From the NCBI RefSeq assembly GCF_963678635.1, contig NC_087069.1, forward strand, positions 29,428,776-29,492,775: a stretch of 64,000 nucleotides of DNA. Reading direction: 5' to 3'. Both the position numbers and the translations under genes were made by a program. Of the stretch, positions 34,057-46,335 are shown piece after piece. The number at the start of each line of letters is the position of its first letter. Within the stretch, counting starts at the first letter, position 1. Origin of the DNA: Symsagittifera roscoffensis. Its lineage: Eukaryota > Xenacoelomorpha > Acoela > Convolutidae. The notes below the pieces were generated by a model. That model had not been told where the DNA came from. It saw only the letters and a program-made list of their open reading frames with translations, and did no database searches.

Positions 34057-34131
34057 GTCGCCCATAGAGGGATTCGAACCCGTAATCTTCTGATTCGAAG
34101 TCAGACGCCTTATCCGTTAGTCTATGCTGAC
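34057..34131 (-). tRNA. tRNA-Arg (anticodon TCG)-like, possibly a pseudogene
   Basis: The minus strand carries a perfect five-pair anticodon stem TCTGA/TCAGA around the loop CTTCGAA (TCG, Arg), a perfect B-box GGTTCGAATCC and an A-box-like TAGACTAACGGATAAGG. Against it: the acceptor stem and D-stem have mismatches, and only three T-stem pairs form. A decayed tRNA or a tRNA-derived repeat is possible. Part of its 5' end (TTAGTCTATGCT) is duplicated just outside. Confidence 0.65.
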
Positions 34132-34440
34132 TTAGTCTATGCTAAACATGCACAACAAATATACTGTCTTTGTCACGAATAATGAATCACTTATGAATTC
34201 TATGGGCTAAAGTTGGAAACCGAGAATGTAGAACACAAATATATTATAGTGATAGAAACTTCAATGAACTGGATCATGTCTGATCTGGTTGTTAAGGACT
34301 AATATATTTCATGAAAATCATGAACAGAAAACTAGTTCCGGGCATGTCTGAATGTTTTGTTACCTTTCAGCATATTTTCCGCTGCGCTTGATCAACTACT
34401 ATGGTGCTCATCTTTTATCTTCTTGATAAGTTTTTGAAGT

Positions 34441-34595
34441 GCTGGGGGGGGGGGGGGGTATGTTGTTGGGGGGGTTTGTTGGATGTTGGATACGTTGAGG
34501 GGGTACGTTGGGGGGAGGGAGTAAGTTGGCGGGGGGGAGGGGGGATAAGTTGGGTTGGTGGGGGGGGGGGTGTGGGTGGGGTTGTTGACGTGAAG
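34441..34595 (+). repeat. G-rich tract with runs of G
   Basis: Many runs of four to fifteen G separated by TT, TTG or TATG, giving strong G-quadruplex potential on the plus (innexin coding) strand. Translated frames here give only Gly/Pro-type low complexity. Confidence 0.9.
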
Positions 34596-34699
34596 AGCTG
34601 GTCAAAAATGCTGTTTTTGGGCACTTTTTGGAAACTTACTACATATTGGTCGCCCCTGGATGAACGTGCTCGTTCGAGTTTTGCAGAGAAGAGAAACGT

Positions 34700-34965
34700 T
34701 GAGTCTGGGACCTCGACCCGGGAAGACCGCTCAAAAACCGCTCAAAAACCGCTCAAATCTTGCTTGAAAAACCGTTCAAAATCACCGCAAGAAATGAGCG
34801 GTTTTTGAGCGGTTTTCTAAGCAAGATTTGAGCGGTTTGAGCGGTTTTTCCAAAAAAAACGCCCAAACCGCCCAAACCGCTCAAACTGCTCAAATCTTGC
34901 TGGAAAACCGCTCAAACCGCTCAAATCTTGAGCGGTTTTTGAGCGGGATCTCGACCCGGGTAAAT
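34700..34965. repeat. GAGCGGTTTT palindromic repeats, second cluster
   Basis: Starts GACCTCGACCCGGG, then CCGCTCAAAAACCGCTC, CAAATCTTGCTTGAAAAACC and the complementary GAGCGGTTTTTGAGCGG. It ends GATCTCGACCCGGGTAA. Each unit can pair with the others in either orientation. Confidence 0.85.
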
Positions 34966-35149
34966 TGTTCAGCAATCTAAAGATGTGCATCAGAGAATCT
35001 TTGACAAAGCTAATGCATGGATAACAAAAAAAAACTAACTTTGAGCAGTGAAGAAACAAAAACAATTATATTTGTTGGAAAACCAAGTCTAAACAAAAAG
35101 CGCTTAAAGTTAATAGAATTACCTCTAGGATTTAATTATTAAGACGTTA

Positions 35150-35400
35150 ATCTGGATCCGAATTTAAGGTTATATAACCACATCAAAACAATGAAAAACA
35201 GCAGGCTTCAGTTGTGTGGACTCTTTATCAAATAAGCAAATACTTAACTTCAAAACAAATGATATTGAGTTACAAAGCTTACATTCAACCAGTTCTACAA
35301 TCTGGAATACTTGCATTACGCTAAGACGGGCATCTCATCAATGGCACCTCTTCAAACGAGAATCAAACGTATTATCACAATAATAATCTATAAAAGCAAA
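35150..35400 (+). pseudogene. remnant of a non-LTR reverse transcriptase C-terminus
   Basis: Frames with breaks read LYNHIKTMKNSRLQ, then MILSYKAYIQPVLQSGIL, then MAPLQTRIKRIIT. These resemble the region after the RT core in jockey/CR1-type elements (pattern HI...K, L-x-x-Y-K-A-x-I-x-P-x-L-x-x-G, then LQ-x-R-x-x-RI). Short and broken; family assignment tentative. Confidence 0.4.
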
Positions 35401-37866
35401 ACGAGTAAGTTAGCAAAAAAAGAGCAGTAAATCTAGTTTTTTCACCAACAGAAGTTTTTTCACTTTAAGTATTGAAGTTTTTAACCAAAATTTGCAATAA
35501 TGCAACAAAAACAGACGAACTTGGGGAATCTAATAAAAATGATGAGATAACTTGATTACAGAAAACGCAAATTGAATAACAAAATTACCAATAAATGAAA
35601 ACTGTCACCATAAAAGGTCTTTGCATATAAATATCTGAAAAAAAATCAAAAGGATCTTATCTTTTTCCGCAAATGGGTTCAATTTTGTCAAAACAGCTAT
35701 GAAGTAACATATTAAAAGTTCCTGGAAAATCATATTTTGGTTCGCAGAAATATTCAAAAGTTTTAGAAGATCTTAGTATTATGGTTTTATTAGTAAGTTA
35801 GCAAAACGAGTAAGTTAGCAAAAAAAGAGCAGTAAATCTAGTTTTTTCACCAACAGAAGTTTTTTCACTTAAAGTATTGAAGTTTTTAACCAAAATTTGC
35901 AATAATGCAACAAAAACAGACGAACTTGGGGAATCTAATAAAAATGATGAGATAAATTGATTACAGAAAACGCAAATTGAATAACAAAATTACCAATAAA
36001 TGAAAACTGTCACCATAAAAGGTCTTTGCATATAAATATCTGAAAAAAAATCAAAAGGATCTTATCTTTTTCCGCAAATGGGTTCAATTTTGTCAAAACA
36101 TCTATGAAGTAACATATTAAAAGTTCCTGGAAAATCATATTTTGGTTCGCAGAAATATTCAAAGGTTTTAGAAGATCTTAGTATTATGGTTTTATTAGTA
36201 AGTTAGCAAAACGAGTAAGTTAGCAAAAAAAGAGCAGTAAATCTAGTTTTTTCACCAACAGAAGTTTTTTCACTTTAAGTATTGAAGTTTTTAACCAAAA
36301 TTTGCAATAATGCAACAAAAACAGACGAACTTGGGGAATCTAATAAAAATGATGAGATAACTTGATTACAGAAAACGCAAATTGAATAACAAAATTACCA
36401 ATAAATGAAAACTGTCACCATAAAAGGTCTTTGCATATAAATATCTGAAAAAAAATCAAAAGGATCTTATCTTTTTCCGCAAATGGGTTCAATTTTGTCA
36501 AAACAGCTATGAAGTAACATATTAAAAGTTCCTGGAAAATCATATTTTGGTTCGCAGAAATATTCAAAGGTTTTAGAAGATCTTAGTATTATGGTTTTAT
36601 TAGTAAGTTAGCAAAACGAGTAAGTTAGCAAAAAAAGAGCAATAAATCTAGTTTTTTCACCAACAGAAGTTTTTTCACTTTAAGTATTGAAGTTTTTAAC
36701 CAAAATTTGCAATAATGCAACAAAAACAGACGAACTTGGGGAATCTAATAAAATTGATGAGATAACTTGATTACAGAAAACGCAAATTGAATAACAAAAT
36801 TACCAATAAATGAAAACTGTCACCATAAAAGGTCTTTGCATATAAATATCTGAAAAAAATCAAAAAGGATCTTATCTTTTTCCGCAAATGGGTTCAATTT
36901 TGTCAAAACAGCTATGAAGTAACATATTAAAAGTTCCTGGAAAATCATATTTTGGTTTGCAGAAATATTCAAAGGTTTTAGAAGATCTTAGTATTATGGT
37001 TTTATTAGTAAGTTAGCAAAACGAGTAAGTTAGCAAAAAAAGAGCAGTAAATCTAGTTTTTTCACCAACAGAAGTTTTTTCACTTTAAGTATTGAAGTTT
37101 TTAACCAAAATTTGCAATAATGCAACAAAAACAGACGAACTTGGGGAATCTAATAAAAATGATGAGATAACTTGATTACAGAAAACGCAAATTGAATAAC
37201 AAAATTACCAATAAATGAAAACTGTCACCATAAAAGGTCTTTGCATATAAACATCTGAAAAAAAATCAAAAGGATCTTATCTTTTTCCGCAAATGGGTTC
37301 AATTTTGTCAAAACAGCTATGAAGTAACATATTAAAAGTTCCTGGAAAATCATATTTTGGTTCGCAGAAATATTCAAAGGTTTTAGAAGATCTTAGTATT
37401 ATGGTTTTATTAGTAAGTTAGCAAAACGAGTAAGTTAGCAAAAAAAGAGCAGTAAATCTAGTTTTTTCACCAACAGAAGTTTTTTCACTTTAAGTATTGA
37501 AGTTTTTAACCAAAATTTGCAATAATGCAACAAAAACAGACGAACTTGGGGAATCTAATAAAAATGATGAGATAACTTGATTACAGAAAACGCAAATTGA
37601 ATAACAAAATTACCAATAAATGAAAACTGTCACCATAAAAGGTCTTTGCATATAAATATCTGAAAAAAAATCAAAAGGATCTTATCTTTTTCCGCAAATG
37701 GGTTCAATTTTGTCAAAACAGCTATGAAGTAACATATTAAAAGTTCCTGGAAAATCATATTTTGGTTCGCAGAAATATTCAAAGGTTTTAGAAGATCTTA
37801 GTATTATGGTTTTATTAGTAGGTTAGCAAAACGAGTAAGTTAGCAAAAAAAGAGCAGTAAATCTAG
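35401..37866. repeat. satellite array, six units of exactly 405 bp plus a partial unit
   Basis: ACGAGTAAGTTAGCAAAAAAA begins units at 35401, 35806, 36211, 36616, 37021, 37426 and 37831, exactly 405 apart each time. Units differ by only a few substitutions, and the indels that occur compensate. The seventh copy stops after about 36 bases at AAATCTAG and degrades into GCAGTAAAA pieces. Stops occur in all frames, so it is not a coding repeat although 405 is divisible by three. Confidence 0.98.
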
Positions 37867-40317
37867 AAGCAGAATTTGCAGTAAAATCTAGGAGCAGTAA
37901 AAAAAAGAGCAGAATGTCCTAAAATGAAAATAAATGTGTTGTTTCCTTTTCAATTTCTAAATCTCACTCTTTATCTATACTATAGAAGCATAAAACTGGA
38001 GAAATTGCTAGGCAAAAAACTTCGCCTAACAAAAAACTTCGTCCTCCGAATCCATGTTTTTGTAAACCAGTAAACAAGAACCCTGTGTTTTTAACCGTAA
38101 ACTTAGTTAGAATTATTTCTATGATTGTTCTATAACGGCTGATTCCACTTTCAATTTTCGGCCCGCTTCAATTTACGTCGGCACCTTTAACTTTGTTCGC
38201 TCGGCCGGCTGCTTTGCCCATTCCGGCTAAATGTGTCAATTTCCTGTGGATGAAAATCAACTGTTTCTTATACTACAAACCCAGTTGTGACAATTTGCAT
38301 GGTTTCAAATTGACGATCTTATGAACAAATAGAACCCTCAGATAATTCGACATTATTTCCTCTTATTGGGTTATTTGCGCTATCTTTTCGTTTTTTCGAT
38401 CAATTTCTTTTTTTGCTTAAGTTACAAAACTTCTAATCAATGAATATCGTTGAATAAATTGTTCAGATACAGTTGAATTTGACTTTTTTGGCAAATTAGT
38501 TGCTGAAAGACAAATTTGGTTTAATTTGAAACAAGTTTAGCTAATTGAATATAAATGGGTAATATTTTTATCTGTTTTTTTTTCAGTTTTTTCGCTTGTG
38601 TTTGCAAAGTGAAATTCGTCGCTGTATAACACATTTATGAATTAACTTCCGTAGTAGAAAAAGTAGTAGGCGGTACAAACTTTGCTTTTTTGTATTGTTA
38701 ATGCCGAAATGTCGGTGATTTTGACCCATTTCATCGGTCGAAAACTAAAGCTTTTTAGGTTAAATAAATTTTTGAAAACGATGTTTACGTGTTGACATTA
38801 CTGGCAAACTAAAATCCGACGTCTAAATGAGCAGTTTTTGATTAATTCGCATCGTTCAAATTCAGTAACCTGAAAAGATATTGCAAAACCAAAGCACTTT
38901 AATGGCCATATTTGGTTAGAACTTTCTGCGCCGTAGGCAAAACTAAAACAAAACAAACCAATAAATCCGTTTTTGGGTCTTTGTAAGAGTTTTTTTGAAG
39001 CGTACCACTCCCTCAAACTGAGTAGATTTCTGCCACGAAAAGCGCCTTCAGAAAAATTTTGCAGACAGTCGGCAAGAAATTGTTATTATAAAATTATAGC
39101 TTAAGAGGAATTCTTTGGGCGGTGAGGGGGCTGAATTCCCTCCCCTGAATCAGCACCTGTTTTGATTTAAAATGGTATTAGAAAATTACATATAGATGTG
39201 CCAAATGCCCCATCAGCTTATCGGATCTTCATTGGCGGGTCTTGATAAATTTAATTTCATTTTTTTTTCAGTGAACAAAAGCAGTGCAAAAACAACAAAA
39301 TTTAAAAGTTGTTGACGTTTTAAAGCTTAAAATTTGATTTTTTGTACAAACAACGTTTGACGCCTATGTGTAGAAGACCTTACGAATTAAATACACTTAA
39401 TGTGTTGGTATTTATTGATCAAAATTTTATAACCAAAAGTACAAAAGCACTTTACGACAACGTTTCAGTGACTGTAAACTTTTTAAAACTTTATTTTAAA
39501 ATAATTATCACTTTTTGACTAGACTTGGATTGATTCGACTTTATACTATTAATGTAGCAAAGAACTGAAAAATTTGATTTGATGCAAAAATCAAGCTTGA
39601 AAAAATCAATTTCAATTGATTCCAGATCAATTAACTTCCAAATTTTGTCAACTTGGTTTGGTTATTTTTTCCTACGGGTTCTAGCAACGATAAAATTGGT
39701 TTTATTAATTTAATTTGATTTTTATGCCTTTTTTACATTCAATTTACACAAAATATGTGCAGATGTTCGGATTTTCTTGACTACCAATTATTTGATCACA
39801 ATCAATTATCAATTATTTCACATAGCTTTTTTTCATCACCCCTGGATATTACACCACACAATGTAGTGAACTCTTTATTTCTTATCGCTCAAAAAAATTC
39901 TCAAATTGTTTTTTGAGTAGTGACTGCCGCAATTGCGCCAACGTATCGCGAGCTTGCCCCAGCAGAAGGTAAGAGTCAGTAAGAAAGTTTGAACCGGGCC
40001 TCGCAGCAAAGCGCCGATGTGCGTGAAGCGCGCCTACCGTCTTTTGAAAATGGTTGAAGTTTTGCAGAAATAGGGTTAAGAGTAGTTTGGAGTAAAGTAC
40101 GTGTTAGAACGGCAGTGGAGTAAAATATCTAGGGCGTAAAGATGTACATTAATTGATTGGTAGTTTTGGTGTTGTTTTTCGGGAAAGTGAGAAAAGATAA
40201 CGTAGGTAGTTTAAGCAATCTTCTAAAAGCTAGTCTAAAAATATTGAAAAAAAATAATACCAGCTCTAGTGCTCGTTTTTTTAGTACCATGACGTTAAAA
40301 TCAAATTCATGTTTCAG

Positions 40318-40605
40318 AGGAACAGACTCGTACATTTGAGTGTCTTCTCAACAGCAGAGATTTACTTCAAAAGATTCTGATTGCAGTCTGGTTTTGGTTT
40401 ATTCTAATAACCATCCTAACAATCTTCAACTTTCTTTCCTGGATTTTCCGAATTACTTGCTGTTCATACCAGACTGCTTACGTCATCAACTCCGACTCGG
40501 ATCAGAAGATTAACCAGTTTTTGGGCAATGAGTTGAAATTGGATGGACGATTTCTAGTGCGATTATTTTCAGCAACCACGAACCCAGTCATGCTCTCCGA
40601 AATAG
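40318..40605 (+). CDS. innexin exon 5 (second E2 cysteine, TM4, start of C-tail)
   Basis: Acceptor TTCATGTTTCAG before 40318 and donor ATAG^GTTAGA after 40605; 288 nt, phase 1-1. It encodes EEQTRTFEC, placing the second E2 cysteine 17 positions after the CDV cysteine of exon 4, as in innexins. ILIAVWFWFILITILTIFNFL (TM4, usual motif K-I-x-x-x-x-W-F-W-F) and the cytoplasmic LKLDGRFLVRLFSATTNPV follow, matching the innexin D-G-x-F-x-L-R-L signature. Confidence 0.92.
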
Positions 40606-41404
40606 GTTAGATTTGTTTTTTTTTTCAATTAGCGTCTTTAGACAGAAGAAGGCGGATGTATTAGGCAAAACTATATCAGGCAAAAACAAAAATTTTAATA
40701 TGAGGCAATTAACAAGCTTGCCAACAGAGGAGAGGTCTCATTACGAAATTTAGAGCCCCTTACCACCCAATTGCAACCTTAAACCGACTCTCGATTTTGT
40801 AATCTTTGATGGCTTCTTGCCATGGCGGTCTGGAGAATTAGTGTGCGTATTTTTGCGAAGTCACACAATGTTACAATCAAAATGCTCGCCTGATTTTAAC
40901 ACATTCATTTTCGCCTTTATAATTTTCTTAAATTTATAATCTCAAATTCTGAGCAGCTCAAATTTGGAATCATAATCTTCTACAAATAGGTAGAAGTTCA
41001 ACATTGAGCAACAAGTTTATTCCTAATTGGATTAATTAACGGAGACAATTGTTCAAACTTATCCTTTTATATGATGAAAACCTCGAACAAGGAGTTCATC
41101 TTTTTTGCGAACCACTTTTTTCGTTTTCTGTGCGCTATCAAAGCGTATTTGAAAACACAAAGTGTGAAATATGAGTTTTTTTTGTAAAACAAAAACAAGA
41201 ACACTGATATTCTAGGAACACTAAAATTGGTAATTTGATATATAATTACAGTTATTAATCAAAAGTTAAGACAGTGTAGAGTATAGACAGTGCAGACTAA
41301 CACAAATATTGGACGAAGATAATAATTTTAAGAGAACCTAATTAATTTTCATGATTGTTTTTTTGGACAACACTTGGCTTGGTTATTTCCTAAATTGGTT
41401 CAGA
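40606..41404. other. no gene seen (innexin intron 5, unduplicated part)
   Basis: AT-rich intron up to the duplication breakpoint at TTCAGA (41399-41404). Confidence 0.5.
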
Positions 41405-42648
41405 AGAAATGTCTTTTTAGATTTCATCTGTATAAATTTTTCTATTTGTTGATGATCATTTTATACTACAACACCTTTCCTAAAAATATATATTTTGAGT
41501 TATAAACTTTTGCAGTAAGCAATGTTATATTGTTTCGTCATGCAACTAGTGTTTTGCTTTTGGTAGCACCTTTTGGAACCCGCAACGCAGGTTTGCGATC
41601 TCTTATAAATTGATGAACATAAAGTGATGATCTGTAATCAATTAAGCAGTGAAAAACGTATAGGTAGAATTTAAAGATCGAGTTTTAAATTTGGACGCTT
41701 CGTAGCAGGCTTTAACAACCCAACTGAAATTATTTTCTAGCGTAATGATGATACAACCTCCGAATCGGAATATTTTTTTAAATTACCTGTGCCATTTTTT
41801 TTAAATTGCTCTAAATTGGTTTTGATATGTCAACTGGTTGTCAATTACTACTTGTATATAATTTTTTTTTCATGACTCTTGTTTTCAAAATTTGATCATC
41901 AGCATGAATATTCTCTTGTTTCTAAACTAATTTCAAAATCAATAGTTTCAGTTTTGATTGATTTTTTCAAGCTTGGTTGAAATATTTCAACAAATTAGCA
42001 ACTTTTTTCTCAGAGTTTTTGGCATTGCCTATTTTTTACTCTGATTTAGGAGTGTGGTAGCACTTTAATGAGTTTACAGTTTACCGTTTGTGCATATCAT
42101 TGAAAAATTTGACCTTGACGACGTCTTCTTACTACTACGAGGCAATTTGCTTCTATTCCAAAAAGACAGTTCAATCCTGACTGTTGATCAGGTAACTCTT
42201 AATACAGTTCATGGCAGATGAATCAAAGTCTTAAGATTTTAACTAATCTAATATTTATTTTTATTTAGTTTTTTCTAGAAGTTTTTGACCATTGAGTTAA
42301 AAGCTTTTAGTGAATCAAGAAGAGCACACTCAACAAATGACTTATTGCCGACTTGTGGTTTTGTTTGTTTGTGTTAATAAAAACAAGGCATATGAGGAAG
42401 AAAACTGTTTTGGGTGAAAAAAAAGTTTAAAAACCGTTGAACTCTGAATTTTGTAAAAAAAAATTGTCTTTTTTTAAAGTCCATGAAAAATTCAAATTGA
42501 ATCTTTTTTTTTCGTATATCACTAGAGGGACTCAAACTTTGAACAAAAATGAAAAAATTTTAGGCTTCGTAAGCTTTTTGTGATCTTTCAAAAAAATTTC
42601 TGGAGGAAATTTTTAACCGTAAACTTTTACACGGAGTAATTTTTGATC

Positions 42649-42706
42649 CAGGGGCGGATCTAGATTTTATTGAGGGGGGTAGGGGGGGGGGGGGGGGGGG
42701 GGGGGC
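42649..42706 (+). repeat. hAT-type TIR start and poly-G run
   Basis: CAGGGGCGGATCTAG is nearly the same terminal sequence as the right end of the MITE at 60027-60440 (CAGGGGCGGATCTTG on the minus strand). It runs into a G run of more than 25. The other end of this copy was not found and the segment is missing from unit B. Confidence 0.5.
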
Positions 42707-43002
42707 AACGACGGCGGCGGTTTCAGAAAACTTCCAGTGTCAGTCATCATGACAGATGTCGTAAGGTAGTACCAAAGGGGAAGCTATTCGTGGGACCAAA
42801 GGGCAGTGAGGGGCTAAATCTGTCCCCAGTTTGATTAAAGATGATTATTAAGGTGTTACAGATTTAATTACCCTTTGACAATCTATAAAAAACAAATTCC
42901 TGAAAAAGTGCCGATCCCCCCCTTCCCCCCTTCTATCCGCTTCTCAGCTTCTTCATTGGACTCTATTGATAGAATAAAGTCCAACTAGGTTTTTTTTTCT
43001 AG

Positions 43003-43169
43003 TGAATGAAATGTTCGTCAGAGCTGACCAAGAAATGGAAGCAAATGGCAACCCGGCTGGTTTGGACGTGGGCAGCTTTGCACATCCCTCGGGTGCGGTG
43101 GGAGGATACCTGAGCATTAAGTTGGACAGTCCCAAGCTGCCACAACAGGTGCTGCTACCTCAAGTATGA
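43003..43169 (+). CDS. innexin last exon, C-terminal tail (copy A)
   Basis: Acceptor TTTTTTTTCTAG before 43003. The two leading bases complete the codon begun in exon 5 (I-V-N-E-M-F), so the phase fits exactly. 54 further codons run to TGA at 43167-43169: a Glu/Asn/Gly-rich tail, then SFAHPSGAVGGYLSIKLD and PQQVLLPQV. In innexins the start of this part (SEIVNEMF) corresponds to the conserved T-E-L-V region; the rest is variable and often regulatory. With exons 1-5 this gives about 409 residues, normal for the family. Confidence 0.9.
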
Positions 43170-45286
43170 GACTACAACAGTGAGGGGCGGAAACATTCGA
43201 ACTGAAGGCTGAGAGGTCGAGCGAACACTAAAAACTGAAGCAAATATCTAACTCTCAATGCACAATCTTTTGCCATCTATATTTAACCAATATGATTGTG
43301 AAAATATCCATCTTGAAAATAGTTTCCTTCAGAACTAAATGGAATTTCAGAAATTACTGGTTCAGTAATTTTTTTATTCCACCTGTTTTCAAAATTTACC
43401 AGAATGAACCACTTTGAACCTAGTATGTACCTTTCTCAATTTTAATGTAAAAATTTTGTCACTTTTTATTGCATTACTTCAATCGTGAAACTTGTATCAA
43501 AGTTAGAAAAAAAATTCTCTTTAACTTTTGCTCTAGATGTTCCTAACCTAAACGAAGTAATTTTTTTTTGCTGCTTGAAAACGTTGTTTTTTTCTGGCTA
43601 GCAATTGATATTTTTGATTTGATTTTAAGTTATTGATGGTGGAGCGCGCATACCCAATGCTAATTACTTACATCAAGATTTAAATCAATTCGTTCACGTA
43701 AAATTCTTTGCTTGAGTAAATCGTAAGATCGCTTTTCAATTTTATTTATCTATCTGCTATTTTAAAGAATGCGTAAGTTGCGATTTTCAGACCTTTCTTC
43801 TTTATTTATTTTCTTTTTATTTTGTAAGCCATCTTATAGAAATTCATTTTGCAAAACTGTTTCCTCAGTTTTTAAAGTCTAACAAGTTTTTTCTTATTAA
43901 TTGCTTTCTTAAAGTTTTTTCTTAAAGTTGAACTATATACTGCTTTAAATGAAGATTCGTTTTTTAAACAACGCCAATGAACTTCAATTGTTGCTTCAAT
44001 TCAAGTTTATGATTTTTGAATAGAATGCTAGGAAGTGGCTATTCTCTAGTAAAGAAAGGACTATGCGTTCAGAAAAATCAATTGATAGTTCTTTATCTAA
44101 CATTCAATGTTATTCTGCAAATCTTGATACAAACTCAAGCAATTGGCAGACACGGGCGTAAAAAAATCTATCTGCAAAATTTGTCACAAGACTGCTTGAA
44201 CAAACATTAGTCAGCTCATTCACATACTGCTCAAATTTGTTTATCTGATTCCCGTTGCAATCAACTCAGCATTTTCTGCTGATTGAATCAGCTATTTTAA
44301 GCTATACATTTTGAGATCTGGTTGTGAGTTGAGATCTCAAATTTTCATAATTTGGATATCTTAAACTGTATGCAAAACATGCGGTGATTTACCTTTCATC
44401 TTCGTGACAAGTTTTCGTGATGTATTATATTTTCGAAGACTTTGCGTTTACCAGGTAGAAACGTATAAAAAGGCCTATAGTTATCACAAACAGTTTTTAG
44501 TCCATTTTTATAAGTAGGTAAGAAAAATACTGACAACCATTTTTTGATCTTTTGTCATCAACTTTTTTAATTTCTAAAAACAATAATATATTGATAAAAT
44601 CAACAGACGGTTGCTGTGCAAGCAGCATAGAATAGTTCGCACTACACAATTCGAAAGAAAATTTTAATTTTTTTTTTGCCGAGGAAGCGCTAAATGATGT
44701 TAAATTCTAGTATTTAAAATCCAACCAATTATCCAAAGCTTTTATGACATTTTTCTTCTAATGAGCAATACTCAATTGCTTCACTTGCTCGAAATCAAAC
44801 TAAAACTCGAAAAATTCAGCCAGTGTTTCTGAAAACAGAGAATTTTTTAAAAGTTTTTCAAAGTCGTTCAAATCACAAGAAAAGGGCTTTAACAATGATA
44901 TATCACTCGACCCATAACGATATTTGTTTTTGGCACCTAATTTGGGTGAAAAAATTTACAAAAAAATCAAAGAAATGCAAGCAAAGACCAAGTTTCTCTC
45001 CATTAACCACTAAAAACTCGAATATTGATTTGCTAAGCTGAAAATTATACACGAAAGTTTGGATGGTTTCTCGATAAAAGCTACTCATATATTTTCCATG
45101 TGCAGTTTTCATGTGGCTGAAAACTTTTATCAGCGGAAGTCATCAGCTGAAAAATGTAATTACACAAGCAATGCTTGTGTTGAACTATCTTTTTTTTTCA
45201 ACCTAAGTAGCGAATATTGTTGCGATAAAACGTGTTCATTGAGAAAGTGTTTATTTTCATCATTGACCAGCTATTAAAAACAGCCA
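43170..45286. other. 3' flank of the innexin, no further gene seen
   Basis: AT-rich sequence shared with unit B (50321-52380). No exon or convincing polyadenylation site could be fixed among many AT-rich candidates. Confidence 0.4.
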
Positions 45287-45305
45287 TTGCTAAGGTTATT
45301 AACAC

Positions 45306-45790
45306 AGACTTTCAATGCTCCGACTTTCTTAACGAAAGTAGCGGAACATTTGTGCTCGGTGTGGTTTTTTCTTCAGACAAACTTCGACTTTTTAACTAGA
45401 CATTTTGACGGGATCTTTTTGTATCATTCAAAAAGTATTGATGTCTTGAGCTTAAGTTTGGAAAGATATTTCACCTGTGAATATTTTTCTTAAAGTTATG
45501 GGTGTTTAAAAATTACCATTTAGGGCAATTTGGGACAATTAACGCGCTATATAATTAGCGCTATTAGCGCGTAAGCGGAGATTTAAATCGTTTCGAATTG
45601 GCTGAAGGAAGCTTACTTGCTGTAACTGATTTGTTACTAGGACCAAAATTTTCACTCTGTTATTAATATGGCGTGTGGGAGGATGATTTTCTCAAGAAAT
45701 CTGAAACTAAAAACCTCTTTAAATTTCATTACTTTAATTTTGTCATTTTACTACTGCTCCATAGACCTTAAAAGGCAGTCGGATCAAATT
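45306..45790 (+). repeat. second copy of the dispersed repeat seen at 11304
   Basis: Aligns to 11304-11830 from GCTCCGACTTTC to CCTTAAAAGGCAGTCGGA. Its first 300 bases are absent from unit B, so it was inserted in A after duplication or lost from B. Confidence 0.75.
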
Positions 45791-46138
45791 ATAAAAGTGA
45801 CTGGTACTGCTATTGCGTCATAATTGGCGTGCGTCGTTTAGGAAAATCTGTAGAACCGAAGTTTTACTCATTCAGTTTTTCCCAAAAGCGTTATCCTGTT
45901 AAACGTGCTTTGCCAAAGTGTGAATGCACTCGAACGCTAAAAACGCTAAAATTCGTTGCATTGTAACAGAATATATTCTGTCTGAATGTTAAAAGCTGGA
46001 AAAACCGTTTCAATATTCAAAAATAAATTTGTGCCAATTCCGATTCAACGAAACTATTTGCCCGACAGCAGTTTTAAACGACCAGAAGCTTAGTACAATT
46101 TTGTGCCGCGACCTGGAAACCAGCGTCTTGCTGAATAC

Positions 46139-46335
46139 AGTAGCCGGACAGGGCAAGGCGAGTACACGATAAGTGTCGGACAGTGCCTCTACAGCAGGCG
46201 GACAGGGCAAGTGTCGGACCGTGTCTCGTTGATAAGTAGCCGGACAGGACAAGTGCCTGACAGGGTCTCTACAGTAGCAGGACAGTGTCTCTCCGATTAC
46301 TCTGTGTAGCCGTACAGTAGCCAGTAGACGGACAG
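46139..46335 (+). repeat. CGGACAGGGCAAGTG repeats in the putative LTR (copy A)
   Basis: About seven loose units of CGGACAGGGCAAG/CGGACAGTGTCTCTACAG, GC-rich within AT-rich surroundings. The same array in unit B is at 52923-53120. Confidence 0.75.

Larger units (their letters stand above)
32870..40317 (+). other. innexin intron 4 (7.4 kb), repeat-filled
   Basis: Contains GAGCGGTTTT repeats, a tRNA-Arg-like gene, a G-rich tract, a retroelement remnant and the 405-bp satellite. 32870-33830 and 37870-40317 show nothing recognisable. Confidence 0.75.

Noticed and set aside
34408-34624. Proline-rich open frames on the minus strand
   Set aside because: Produced by the G-run tract; low complexity in every frame.
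35401-37866. The 405-bp satellite as a 135-codon protein repeat
   Set aside because: All frames contain stops in every unit.
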